Notes under the pieces: model-generated
The model's input: only the letters and a program-made list of their open reading frames with translations
Database searches by the model: none
Told to the model about the DNA's origin: nothing
Source: Acidobacteriota bacterium
Lineage (GTDB): Bacteria > Acidobacteriota > Blastocatellia > UBA7656
Direction: 5' to 3'
NCBI GenBank assembly: GCA_040754075.1
Contig: JBFMDH010000004.1
Span: forward strand, 186,001-250,000
DNA: 64,000 nucleotides
Made by a program: the position numbers and the translations under genes
In this document: piece by piece, positions 44,985-52,969 of the stretch
Numbering within the stretch: the first letter of the stretch is position 1
Layout: each line of letters opens with the position of its first letter

Positions 44985-45173
44985 TCGTCACTGGGCGATG
45001 CCAGACGGATTTATTTGAACTCCAAACCGATTAAGTGAAGGAAGAAAAGCCATGAACGATTTATCGCCTCTGTCTGGAAAGTGAAGGATGCGAGTAAACC
45101 GCGAAAATGTCTGTTCCGGGAGCCACTGAACGGTTGGCTACGGATAGTGAAATTGCCTGAAAAATTGAAGAGA

Positions 45174-45899
45174 ATGATGAATTATCTTAAAGAACTCACC
45201 TTTCCTGTCGGTCTATCGCTTAGTGTTTCGATGTTCTTAGCGATATGCGCATTCGGACAAACGTTGAGTCGCGATCATTTGTCAATCACTGATCAAACTA
45301 CCATTACTCAACCGGTATCCGATGATGTTTCGCTGATAACGATTGCCTATGGAAAACTAGCGAAATACATCAAAGCTGCGTATATCTGGCAAAGCAACGG
45401 AGAGCGACCATTAAACCGGCAAGGCAGATCCGAGAAATTAGCGGACAACGGAAGCTCAATCAGTTTTGAGATTAAAAACATACGCACCGGCGCTATAGAA
45501 GATATTTATCAAGACATTTATGGCGAGCGGGTTTCCAAACCGCAAGGGGATATTTTGAATGTCGGGCAAATGACTGTCAGGTTAAATAATGGGTCGGAGC
45601 GTATTGCCTATAAAGCGGAATGGGGAATCAATCAATCGAATTCTTTGGTAGAGGATTGGCAACACACCACTTTTGAAGAGGTATTAAGAAGGGTAGGGAC
45701 AACCCTTCCACCGGTTAAAAAATATACGGCTTACGACGTGAAGGTAAAATTTGGCAAAAAGGAAAAAAGCTATAAGGCAATGATTCTGCATCACGAAATG
45801 ACATCATCATCAACTTTGCAGTTCAGCTTTTTGGATAACATCGTCGGTCAAATCGCTTTGACGAAGGCATTTTATGAAACACGTCCAGCGATAGAATAA
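45174..45899 (+). CDS. Exported hypothetical protein
   Basis: From ATG 45174 (GAAGAGA upstream) the 241-residue protein has a hydrophobic signal-like segment (LSLSVSMFLAICAFG) followed by a polar, beta-rich domain without a motif I recognise. The open frame continues upstream to GTG 45081, giving a basic extension (KPRKCLFREPLNGW) that is less likely. Just before it, ATG 45052 with a good GAAGGAAG site opens only ten codons before a stop. That may mean the true start was lost by a frameshift. It lies downstream of the Oar-like receptor on the same strand, but a link is not evident. Confidence 0.6.
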   Translation: MMNYLKELTFPVGLSLSVSMFLAICAFGQTLSRDHLSITDQTTITQPVSDDVSLITIAYGKLAKYIKAAYIWQSNGERPLNRQGRSEKLADNGSSISFEIKNIRTGAIEDIYQDIYGERVSKPQGDILNVGQMTVRLNNGSERIAYKAEWGINQSNSLVEDWQHTTFEEVLRRVGTTLPPVKKYTAYDVKVKFGKKEKSYKAMILHHEMTSSSTLQFSFLDNIVGQIALTKAFYETRPAIE

Positions 45900-45922
45900 A
45901 CAACAAGTTTTACAGTCAAAAG

Positions 45923-46123
45923 GTGTATACAACTTTTTCCGTTTTTAACCTTTTACACAGGTATGATGATTCAAACTCTATCAACGTCATAGCCCTTGAC
46001 TACAAAACCTCGAAACGCCAAGACCAGCATGGGAACTTATTTCGCTACCGCGCCAAGGTGCGTGATGCACAGGGCGCAAGTGTCGGCAGGTGGGCTTGGG
46101 ATGTCTTTTTCAAACGCCAATAA
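45923..46123 (+). pseudogene. Probable remnant of the C terminus of a larger protein
   Basis: The 66-codon frame ends with DYKTSKRQDQHGNLFRYRAK and GRWAWDVFFKRQ, a pattern that looks like a conserved beta-rich C-terminal module of longer exported proteins. The first 25 codons do not look conserved and no ribosome-binding site precedes the proposed GTG start. It stops one base short of the convergent rhomboid gene. I read it as a 3' gene remnant left by deletion, but a short real gene is possible. Confidence 0.4.
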
Positions 46124-46124
46124 T

Positions 46125-47849
46125 TCAGGCGAGTTTGCCGAGTTTTGAGGCGCTCTGAAAATTCAAGGCGCGTTGTGGAAAGGCTTTGGCATTTGGCGGG
46201 AGCGTGAGAGGCGTGGTCGGTTGAACCAGTTTTCCGGTGGCGCGGGTGAGTCGCGCTTTGCATTCGGCTAAACCGATGCGGGCGCGTGCCGCATAGGCGC
46301 TCTGGTAATCGTTGATGTCAACCTTTTCAAATAATTTGATTGCCAGTTGAATGTCCTGTGAAGCGAAAGCGGCTTCTGCGCCTTGCACACAGGCGCGCGG
46401 TACAGCCGCATCATCAGGACAGCATCTGACGAAGCGAAAATATTCAATCGCGGCTTCGTGCCGCATATCAATCTCTTCAAGATATTCACACAATTTGAAC
46501 CAGTCTTCTGCCGGAATGTTCGGTTCGATTTTATTATCCGGGAATGCCAGCAAGAGATTGTCATAGGCGTAAAGCGCCGCTTCTTTATCGCTGTTTTCGA
46601 TGTGATGGCGAATCAGTTGCGTGTAAATGGTATTGAGTTTGTCATAATCGCGGGTCTTTTCATAAACCTGCGCGAGCGCCATCAGCAGTTCAGGTTTGCC
46701 CGGATGGGTTACTAACAAAGCTTTCAGTTTACTTTCTGCCTGCTCAAATGCGCCGGTGTCCAGGAGATGAATGGCTTCGGCAATTTTGGGTGAAAGTTGA
46801 TAAGCAATTTTCGCTTCGATTTTTGGATTGATGTACTTTTCTTCGATGCGATAAGCCTTCATTAGAAAAGCAAAGGCGGCACCGAAAATGAAACCGGCAA
46901 TGTGACAACGATAGCTGACGCCATCAAAATTGCGCGTTTTATAGGTGAAAAACCACCACAACAGAATTTGATTTAAAAAGAAAAATGCCATGTAGTAATA
47001 GCTTTTCACTAAAGCGACGCCATACGATTTTTTTCCGAATGCCATCATCGGCAGCGCCAATGGAATCGAAACCCAACCCATTTTCATGCGGGTTTTGGGA
47101 AGCCGAACCAGAAATGCACCCATCAATGCCGACACCGCCCCCGATGCGCCGATGAGTCCGGTGCCGCTTACCGCATCAGGGATTGCCGAAACCACTGCTC
47201 CCAATAAAAAGAAGCCCAGAAAAAGTGGTCGTCCCCAAAGGTCTTCAAGGCTGAATGCCACCGCAAACAACATAATCAGGTTAAACAACAGATGAACCGG
47301 AAAAACGATGCCCAGGATGCGACTGTTGGAATGTAAAAACGAATAGGTGAGCAATTGATAGGCTTTGTACTTTCCGTCGCGTACCAATCCATATTGATTG
47401 TAGAGATGTTCCTGATCGGCGATTTCTAATTTTTCGATGAGCGGTTGCAATTCAGCGCGCAATTGAATGGCGGTGGCGCTGCGAGTAAAACTGCGAACTT
47501 CATCAGCCAGGTCGGGTTCTTTTCTTAATCTCTCCTCGAATGAAGTGAGTTCCTTGGCGAATAAACCTGTGGCTTTCAGGCGGTTTCTGACATTTTCATC
47601 AGCCAGAATATCGCGGTTATCATCGATAAAAACTTTTATATATTTGAAGGCTTTTTCGCGGTCGCTATCCTGTTTAACCGTAACCGGAAGACTGACGAAA
47701 TAGATGATGGTATTTAGCGCAAGAATGGCGAAGGTAATAATCGGTAGTCGCCTGACGATGGAATTTTCATTGCCCAGCGGAATAAAAAAGAAAAGCACTT
47801 GAAACGCCCAAACTAAAATCAGGAGAGTTAATAAAATCGTGTCTAACAT
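46125..47849 (-). CDS. Rhomboid-family intramembrane serine protease with C-terminal TPR repeats
   Basis: The 574-residue protein has two N-terminal membrane helices (about 5-25 and 36-56) and a 90-residue helical insertion. The rhomboid core (about 165-330) follows: HLLFNL (His 186, Asn 190), nucleophile GASGA (Ser 236) and CHIAGF (His 316) form the expected Ser-His dyad. TPR-like repeats (about 360-540) follow. Rhomboids cleave transmembrane helices of substrate proteins; the TPRs probably recruit partners. All catalytic residues are present. No cotranscribed gene is evident. Confidence 0.9.
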   Translation of the reverse strand: MLDTILLTLLILVWAFQVLFFFIPLGNENSIVRRLPIITFAILALNTIIYFVSLPVTVKQDSDREKAFKYIKVFIDDNRDILADENVRNRLKATGLFAKELTSFEERLRKEPDLADEVRSFTRSATAIQLRAELQPLIEKLEIADQEHLYNQYGLVRDGKYKAYQLLTYSFLHSNSRILGIVFPVHLLFNLIMLFAVAFSLEDLWGRPLFLGFFLLGAVVSAIPDAVSGTGLIGASGAVSALMGAFLVRLPKTRMKMGWVSIPLALPMMAFGKKSYGVALVKSYYYMAFFFLNQILLWWFFTYKTRNFDGVSYRCHIAGFIFGAAFAFLMKAYRIEEKYINPKIEAKIAYQLSPKIAEAIHLLDTGAFEQAESKLKALLVTHPGKPELLMALAQVYEKTRDYDKLNTIYTQLIRHHIENSDKEAALYAYDNLLLAFPDNKIEPNIPAEDWFKLCEYLEEIDMRHEAAIEYFRFVRCCPDDAAVPRACVQGAEAAFASQDIQLAIKLFEKVDINDYQSAYAARARIGLAECKARLTRATGKLVQPTTPLTLPPNAKAFPQRALNFQSASKLGKLA

Positions 47850-47986
47850 AAAACTGGCGCTTTCTAAATCAGCTTCTGTTAATCAGTAGAGGCGCTTTGT
47901 GGAGGCAGCAGGAGTTTGTTCGGTTAATCGCTCTTTAATGATAATTCAGAGCATTTTCGGTAGCAACAGTTATTGTTAGTAACAAA

Positions 47987-48006
47987 AGCAAGCCCAGGAG
48001 CTTGCC
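47987..48006 (-). terminator. Rho-independent terminator of the glycine-zipper stress gene
   Basis: GCAAGC and GCTTGC pair across a 6-base loop. On the minus strand the stem is followed by TTTTGTTACT. It is about 85 bases beyond the stop codon at 48091. Confidence 0.7.
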
Positions 48007-48033
48007 TCTGTCCGGTGAGTAAATTTATCAATC

Positions 48034-48094
48034 AATCTTAAAGCCACGTAGCAATCTCAAATGAATGAATCTTAAAGCCACGTAGCAATCTCAA
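48034..48094. repeat. 27-bp direct repeat overlapping a gene end
   Basis: The 27 bases 48034-48060 recur exactly at 48068-48094, a period of 34 bases. The second copy includes the stop codon and last codon of the gene ending at 48091. The 3' end was therefore duplicated into the untranslated region, probably by slippage. Confidence 0.9.
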
Positions 48095-48660
48095 GGGTGC
48101 TCCGCAGCGTGGTAGTGTTCCTTACTGGCATCACGCAATCCAATCCACCAATCTTCTCGCGCCGCGTTCACACTTTCTGCTCCGGCTTGCATTAAAATAT
48201 CGCGGATTTGCGATTCCTGTTCTTCATCATCAAATAAACAAATTACCAATGAGCGCCCTTGTTTGAGCGAATCTTTATAAACATAGGATTCATCAATCGG
48301 GATACCTTTATTCAGGTCATCTTCCAATTTCTCGCCAACGGCAACGCCACCCAAAGCCCCAAGCAAAGCGCCTGCGGCAATGCCGAAAGCGATAATCGTA
48401 CCGACTCCCGGTATCAACGCGCTTATGGCAATGGCTCCTAAACTACCTGCGCCGGCACCAACGGCTCCGCCAACCACGCCACCTATCGCCGAACCCATTC
48501 CCGGTTGCTCACCTTCAGAGGTCGGGATATTGGCAACCTCCTGTTCGGATGATTGTGGAGTAAGGCGAATAATATTTTTTTCATCGATTCCCTGAGCGCG
48601 CAGATTATCAACCGCTCGTTTTGCATCTCTATTTGCTTTAAAAACGCCGACAAGTTCCAT
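48091..48660 (-). CDS. Glycine-zipper general stress protein
   Basis: The 189-residue protein begins with MELVGVFKANRDAKRAVDNL, an N-terminal fold like the heat-induced/general stress family (YflT type). A highly hydrophobic Gly/Ala-rich centre follows (about 58-115; SAIGGVVGGAVGAGAGSLG), typical of glycine-zipper membrane-inserting segments. The C-terminal half contains VICLFDDEEQESQIRDILMQ. It probably associates with the inner membrane under stress. A sigma-54-type promoter lies 41 bases upstream of its ATG, divergent from that of the gene at 48965. Confidence 0.75.
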   Translation of the reverse strand: MELVGVFKANRDAKRAVDNLRAQGIDEKNIIRLTPQSSEQEVANIPTSEGEQPGMGSAIGGVVGGAVGAGAGSLGAIAISALIPGVGTIIAFGIAAGALLGALGGVAVGEKLEDDLNKGIPIDESYVYKDSLKQGRSLVICLFDDEEQESQIRDILMQAGAESVNAAREDWWIGLRDASKEHYHAAEHP

Positions 48661-48700
48661 AAGTCATTCCTCGCTGATTAAGTTTTCTCCCATTTGAGTT

Positions 48701-48715
48701 GCAAGCTTTATGCCG
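48701..48715 (-). promoter_or_regulatory. Sigma-54-type promoter of the glycine-zipper gene
   Basis: Read on the minus strand, CGGCATAAAGCTTGC keeps the GG-N10-GC core and a TTGCA -12 box, with C in place of the usual T at the first -24 position. Initiation near 48689 would leave a leader of about 29 bases. Confidence 0.55.
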
Positions 48716-48892
48716 TCCCGAAATTGCTGCGCCGAGACATTTATTTTTTCAGCAAGAAGAAAAGTGCTTTTGCTTTAATGGCGTTCTTTTTTGTTACGCT
48801 GCCTGTATTGGATTCCTACAAAACTGCTGGTTACTTCCCTTGAATTTTTTACTCATCAGTAAATTTATTCAACGAAAGCGCGACTTAACCTT

Positions 48893-48907
48893 CGGCATAT
48901 GGTTTGC
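48893..48907 (+). promoter_or_regulatory. Sigma-54-type promoter of the gene at 48965
   Basis: CGGCATATGGTTTGC has the GG-N10-GC core and the same -24 box as the divergent promoter at 48715-48701. Initiation near 48919 would leave a leader of about 45 bases holding AAGGAGGAGG. Confidence 0.55.
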
Positions 48908-48964
48908 GCTTGGGTTGTCGGAAGGTTTGAGAACGAACCAGTTTTGAAGGAGGAGGATTTCAAA

Positions 48965-49300
48965 ATGTCTACGAGAGCAGAAAGCGGTTTTTTGGTATCG
49001 GAACAGCCTGTTCATCAAACATCGGGGATATTTGCTGCCTTGAAAGATTTCATCAATCGTATTTTTGGTTGTTGGCATAAGGAGATGAGCCGTCCGTTCA
49101 CTATTGAAGGCGAAACCTATCGGGTTTGTCTACATTGTGGCGCTCGCCGACAATTCAAACGCGAAAGCTGGGAAACTCAGGGGCGATATTATTTTGAAGA
49201 TGCTTCGCCTGCAAGAACCAGAGGTCAAGTTGCACCGGTTAAAATCTCCAGATTACCGAACGAACAATTGGCGTTACCGCTGAAAACCAGTTTCAACTAA
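48965..49300 (+). CDS. Small protein with two cysteine/histidine motifs, function unknown
   Basis: The 111-residue protein has CWHKEMSRPF (about 38-47) and, after a short strand, YRVCLHCGARRQFK (about 55-68). The spaced Cys/His residues could bind zinc. The C-terminal third is polar and likely disordered. I do not recognise the family. ATG 48965 follows AAGGAGGAGGATTTCAAA, a very strong ribosome-binding site, so it may be made in quantity when induced. It is divergent from the glycine-zipper gene and shares the sigma-54-type promoter arrangement. Confidence 0.7.
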   Translation: MSTRAESGFLVSEQPVHQTSGIFAALKDFINRIFGCWHKEMSRPFTIEGETYRVCLHCGARRQFKRESWETQGRYYFEDASPARTRGQVAPVKISRLPNEQLALPLKTSFN

Positions 49301-49692
49301 GTAGATAAAAAATGAATTGTTGATGTTTGATAATTCATAAATTTGCGGTGCGCTGCCTACGGAAGCGTTCTCCCTGGCTGTTGTAACAATCAAGTACATA
49401 AAAAATGTGGATGTACCGTTTCTTTGCTCAAGGGTTTTCAGCCTGACTCTATCTCAAACACATTTTTTAAAGTTAAGTAAGCAACGTTGTTTGTTCATCA
49501 ATGGCGGTTTGGCTCGCTCTTTGCAAATGACAAGATTGTCAAAAAAATAGAATTAATCTGGTTGAATTTTAAAGCGGTCAGGCGTTCAGCGATGATCGCT
49601 TGAATTTCTTTTAAAGATTAACTCTAAATCCAGAAAACAAAATTCAAGTATCTCTTTGCTACCTGCGTTACGAATTAAAAGGAGATTTAGCG
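49301..49692 (+). other. Long leader of the YqjD/YqjE-like operon
   Basis: This 392-base gap has no gene. It contains the sigma-54-type promoter at 49510-49524, AT-rich flanking DNA and AAAGGAGA just before ATG 49693. The predicted leader of about 155 bases is long enough for post-transcriptional control, but no clear fold was recognised. Confidence 0.6.
49510..49524 (+). promoter_or_regulatory. Sigma-54-type promoter of the YqjD/YqjE-like operon
   Basis: TGGCTCGCTCTTTGC, preceded by T and followed by A, matches TTGGCACG-N4-TTGCA at all but one of the defined positions, with exact GG-N10-GC spacing. Confidence 0.7.
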
Positions 49693-50052
49693 ATGACTTA
49701 TTCAAACAATCCTTCAGATATAGCGAATCGTGCTGATGAAACATTCAATAGACCTTCACAACCATCGGGGTTTAACCAGATAAAAACCACGGTTGCCGAA
49801 AAGTTACACTCGGCTGCCGATGCCTTGAGTCAAAAGACCAGGCAAAACGCCAACCAACAAAAAGAGGGAATCACCAACTACGGAAACCAAGCCGCCGATT
49901 GGCTTCATCGTTCTGCCGATTACATTCACGATTTTGATCCCAAACGAGTGAAATCCGATTTGCAAAATCAGGTGCGAACCAATCCAGGGCGCACCTTGCT
50001 GATTGCAGGGGCTGCCGGATTGTTACTTGGCGCATTACTTCGTCGGAGGTAA
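49693..50052 (+). CDS. YqjD/ElaB-like membrane-anchored protein (DUF883 type)
   Basis: The 119-residue protein has a hydrophilic, helical N-terminal part (about 1-90) and a C-terminal membrane anchor NPGRTLLIAGAAGLLLGALL followed by RRR. This is the arrangement of the ElaB/YqjD family. E. coli YqjD binds ribosomes at the inner membrane in stationary phase, a function not proven here. It opens a four-gene stress operon; the next gene starts 5 bases after its stop. ATG 49693 follows AAAGGAGA. Confidence 0.75.
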   Translation: MTYSNNPSDIANRADETFNRPSQPSGFNQIKTTVAEKLHSAADALSQKTRQNANQQKEGITNYGNQAADWLHRSADYIHDFDPKRVKSDLQNQVRTNPGRTLLIAGAAGLLLGALLRRR

Positions 50053-50057
50053 TTAAC

Positions 50058-50477
50058 ATGCAACCGAAACAGGAAACCATAAAATCGCTTCAAGCCAATA
50101 CTCGCGAAGAATCCCTGACCACTCTGCTTAGAGAGCTGGCAAGCAACTCCGCGGCTTTGGTGCGCGATGAACTGGCGCTTGCCAAACAGGAAATGAGCGA
50201 AAAAATTGCTTCGCTCAACAGCGGCATCATGGTAACGGCAATCGGGTCGATACTCGCTTTGCTTTCTCTGATGGTTTTATCGGCTGCCGCAGTAATTGTC
50301 TTAGCGCCTTATGCGGGCTTATGGCAGTCGGCTCTGATGATCGGCTTGGGATTAGCCATCGTCGGCGGAAGCATTGCCCTTACCGGAATTCAAAAAATCA
50401 AAGCGATTAAATTAAAACCTGAAAAGACCGTAAAAACTTTAGAAGAGGATAAACAATGGTTGAAAGAAATAAGCTGA
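50058..50477 (+). CDS. YqjE-like membrane protein (phage holin III/DUF1469-like)
   Basis: The 139-residue protein has an amphipathic N-terminal helix (LTTLLRELASNSAALVRDEL). Two strong membrane helices follow (about 56-79 and 90-112; IGSILALLSLMVLSAAAVIV and SALMIGLGLAIVGGSIAL), then a basic tail. This is the Holin-X/YqjE pattern found with YqjD and DUF3618 genes across bacteria. It is not necessarily a phage gene. Its 3' end overlaps the next gene by 22 bases. Confidence 0.78.
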   Translation: MQPKQETIKSLQANTREESLTTLLRELASNSAALVRDELALAKQEMSEKIASLNSGIMVTAIGSILALLSLMVLSAAAVIVLAPYAGLWQSALMIGLGLAIVGGSIALTGIQKIKAIKLKPEKTVKTLEEDKQWLKEIS

Positions 50478-50986
50478 TTTCGCGAAGCAATTCCGAAACT
50501 CGTGAAGATGACCGAAGCGCCGATGAGATTCGTCGAGATATTGCCAACCGTCGCGAATCTTTAACGGGAACTGTCGAACGTCTCGGCGATCACATACAAC
50601 AACGTCTCGACTGGCGACAATATGTGGCTGATTATCCTTTTGTGGCTATAGGGGTGGCTGCCGGTGTCGGTTTTCTATTTTCAGGAATGTTCAAACGAAC
50701 GCCGACGCCTGGCGAGCGCATTATGGATGCGGTAGCCGAAAGCCTCGAAGATATGCGTGATCGTTTGTACTCGACTTTCGATGATTTGCCTTTGAAAAAA
50801 AATGGTGTGGGCAAAACCGTTAAGGCTGCGGCAACCGCGATAATCACCAAACAAATTGCCGATTATTTGAAGGATAAATTAACCGCAAAAATCGAATCGT
50901 CAAATAATCGAATCAAGCAAGCCGATATATCCACACCCAAAGAAGAACGCGCGCGAACCGCTGTGAATTCTGAGATGGGTACTTAA
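50456..50986 (+). CDS. DUF3618-like membrane protein
   Basis: The 176-residue protein starts with the DUF3618 signature RSADEIRRDIANRRESLTGT and continues through DWRQYVADYPFVAIGVAAGV, one membrane segment (about 60-78). The C-terminal part is helical and charged. It is translationally coupled to the YqjE-like gene by overlap. The family is of unknown biochemical role but is repeatedly found with the two preceding genes, which supports the operon call. Confidence 0.78.
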   Translation: MVERNKLISRSNSETREDDRSADEIRRDIANRRESLTGTVERLGDHIQQRLDWRQYVADYPFVAIGVAAGVGFLFSGMFKRTPTPGERIMDAVAESLEDMRDRLYSTFDDLPLKKNGVGKTVKAAATAIITKQIADYLKDKLTAKIESSNNRIKQADISTPKEERARTAVNSEMGT

Positions 50987-51034
50987 TTTTTAACGGACGC
51001 CATGTCCATTTTATTAAACTATCAGGGAGGAATT

Positions 51035-51448
51035 ATGGAAAGTACACCAAAAAGAGCACAAGAAACCGGAAAAACTTCTGTCCCGGAGCGTAAAGACATG
51101 CCTTCTACCGGACAATCGCAACCAGTAACTGCTACGACGCCAAACCGTCAATCAACGGATGAGCAAACCCTCATGGATCAAGGGACGGAAATCATAGAAC
51201 AGGCAAAACAGAAAGTTACGGATGTTTATAATCAAACGGCTCAATCGGTCACTCATGGTTATGAAAACATCAAAGCCTATGGACAAAAAAATCCCGGAAC
51301 CATGACCTTGATTGCGTTTGGCGCAGGAGTTGGTGTAGGGCTGTTGCTTGCCAACGGGATGATGAATTCGCGCAGCACCAGAGCCGGGCGAATCGTTCCA
51401 CCGGTTCTTAACGCGCTTTCCGATATCGCATCACAAGTTTTGCGATAG
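51035..51448 (+). CDS. Membrane-anchored helical stress protein
   Basis: The 137-residue protein (ATG 51035, directly after GGGAGGAATT; an upstream ATG at 51002 lacks a site) has a polar N-terminal half. A helical middle follows (QKVTDVYNQTAQSVTHGYEN), then one membrane segment NPGTMTLIAFGAGVGVGLLL. The NPG(R/T)-TL start of the anchor resembles the first gene of the operon, so it is probably a diverged DUF883-type paralogue. It ends the operon. Confidence 0.7.
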   Translation: MESTPKRAQETGKTSVPERKDMPSTGQSQPVTATTPNRQSTDEQTLMDQGTEIIEQAKQKVTDVYNQTAQSVTHGYENIKAYGQKNPGTMTLIAFGAGVGVGLLLANGMMNSRSTRAGRIVPPVLNALSDIASQVLR

Positions 51449-51553
51449 GTTGGTCAAATCGATAATTTGCTGAAGCTTTCAAAGAGTGATAACCAGACCT
51501 CATACAGGTCATCCGTAAGGTTGAAGGTTATCGCTCTTTGATTGCTGTGGGAT

Positions 51554-52819
51554 TTAATTATTTTGAGCAGAGTTTACCGATTTTTCTTCGCTTTTTTCGA
51601 CACTATCAATTTTGTCTTTGGGTACGACGATAACGGCGGGAATGCGCAAAAGATGTTTACCCGGCGGGGTGCTGCCGCGCTGCAATTCGGGATTCAAATC
51701 AACCAGTGAACTGTAAGAAACGTTCAGCTTTTTCGCCAGCGGGCGTAAATCGGTTTGTTGAGCGATGGTTCGGGTCTCATATTTCGGCGTATATGAAGGC
51801 GGCAATTGAAATCCGTAACGTTCAGGATTTTTCGCAATGTTGACGACCGCAATGATTGCCGGAACATAATTGCGGGTTTCACGCGCTAAGTATCCTGCGC
51901 CGTGCAATGCCCAAAAGTCTCTGGTGCCCGCGCGATTGATCGCCGAATCGACATTGCCGGGACCGGTGTTATAAGCCGCAAGCGCCAACGTCCAGTTACC
52001 ACGGAAATAATTCGATAGATACTTCAAATATTTTGCCGCCGCGCGGGTTGATTTTTCCGGGTTCGAGCGTTCATCCAGCCAGTAGGTTTGCGTGAGTCCA
52101 AAGTCCGCGCCGGTTCCGGGCATAAATTGCCAGATGCCCTTTGCCCCGGCATACGAAACGGCATAAGGATTCCAACTCGATTCCACTTGCGCAAGCCAGA
52201 TGAAATCGGTCGGCACACCTTCTTCTTTGAAAATCCGCGTTGCCATTTCGCGATAACGGACAGAGCGGTTCAATCCGACTTCCATCGTCACACGTCCCTT
52301 GCCTTTGGTGAAATAGCTGATGAATTGCCGCACCGAGTAAGGCAGGTGTGTGTCATTAACATATTTGGGAACGGCGTTTTTCGGCTCGTTATCTTCGGCT
52401 ACGACTTCATCGAGTTCGGCTTCCGAAAGTGTGGCGATTTTATCGAGCGGCGACGGTTCATAACGTTGTTCGCTGAATCCGCCGTCTTTTTGTTCGAGCG
52501 AAGCGATTTGATACCGATTGACTTTTTCAATCAGTTGTCGGTAATAGATGCGCAACTGGTCGTCGCTGCGAATATCGATTGAGCCAATCAGTATGGAATC
52601 AACCGCCTGATCAAATTCGCGGCGGGCTAATTCGTATTGCCCGTTGGTATAGGCTTCCTGCCCCTTTACAAAATGTCTCTCGGCAGTTTTGATTAATTCG
52701 TCAATCTCTAATTGTTTATTGTTTTGAGCCTGGTCAGATGCGTAGGCAAATAATGGCAACGAAGAAATAAAAAAAGTAAGTAATAATGCCGATACAATTT
52801 TTAACGAATGCTTTTTCAT
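51554..52819 (-). CDS. Membrane-bound lytic transglycosylase (SLT domain plus LysM), MltD-like
   Basis: The 421-residue protein has a signal peptide (IVSALLLTFFISSLPLFAYA). A helical region (about 35-170) is followed by an SLT/GH23 domain (about 200-340): catalytic Glu in VESSWNPYAVSYAGAKGIWQ, FMPGTG, and ALAAYNTGPGNV. A C-terminal LysM-like module (about 350-400) is present. It cleaves peptidoglycan between MurNAc and GlcNAc with formation of 1,6-anhydroMurNAc. ATG 52819 begins the signal peptide; the 91-codon upstream frame overlaps the region divergent from cutC and is not real coding sequence. Confidence 0.9.
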   Translation of the reverse strand: MKKHSLKIVSALLLTFFISSLPLFAYASDQAQNNKQLEIDELIKTAERHFVKGQEAYTNGQYELARREFDQAVDSILIGSIDIRSDDQLRIYYRQLIEKVNRYQIASLEQKDGGFSEQRYEPSPLDKIATLSEAELDEVVAEDNEPKNAVPKYVNDTHLPYSVRQFISYFTKGKGRVTMEVGLNRSVRYREMATRIFKEEGVPTDFIWLAQVESSWNPYAVSYAGAKGIWQFMPGTGADFGLTQTYWLDERSNPEKSTRAAAKYLKYLSNYFRGNWTLALAAYNTGPGNVDSAINRAGTRDFWALHGAGYLARETRNYVPAIIAVVNIAKNPERYGFQLPPSYTPKYETRTIAQQTDLRPLAKKLNVSYSSLVDLNPELQRGSTPPGKHLLRIPAVIVVPKDKIDSVEKSEEKSVNSAQNN

Positions 52820-52969
52820 ATTTATTTTTAATGTTATAGCAATCTTTGCAAACGCCGTTGGGTGATTGCAGGTTCGATTTTTTATTATAACCGATACTCG
52901 CTGGCTTTTAGCAAAGGTTTTCTTCAGCGAATTTTCGTCATGCGGGGGATCACTTTTTAATACGAATCG

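Noticed and set aside
50058-50477. Prophage holin interpretation of the YqjE-like gene
   Set aside because: It lies in a YqjD/YqjE/DUF3618-type operon with no phage genes nearby; the holin label reflects only the two-helix fold.
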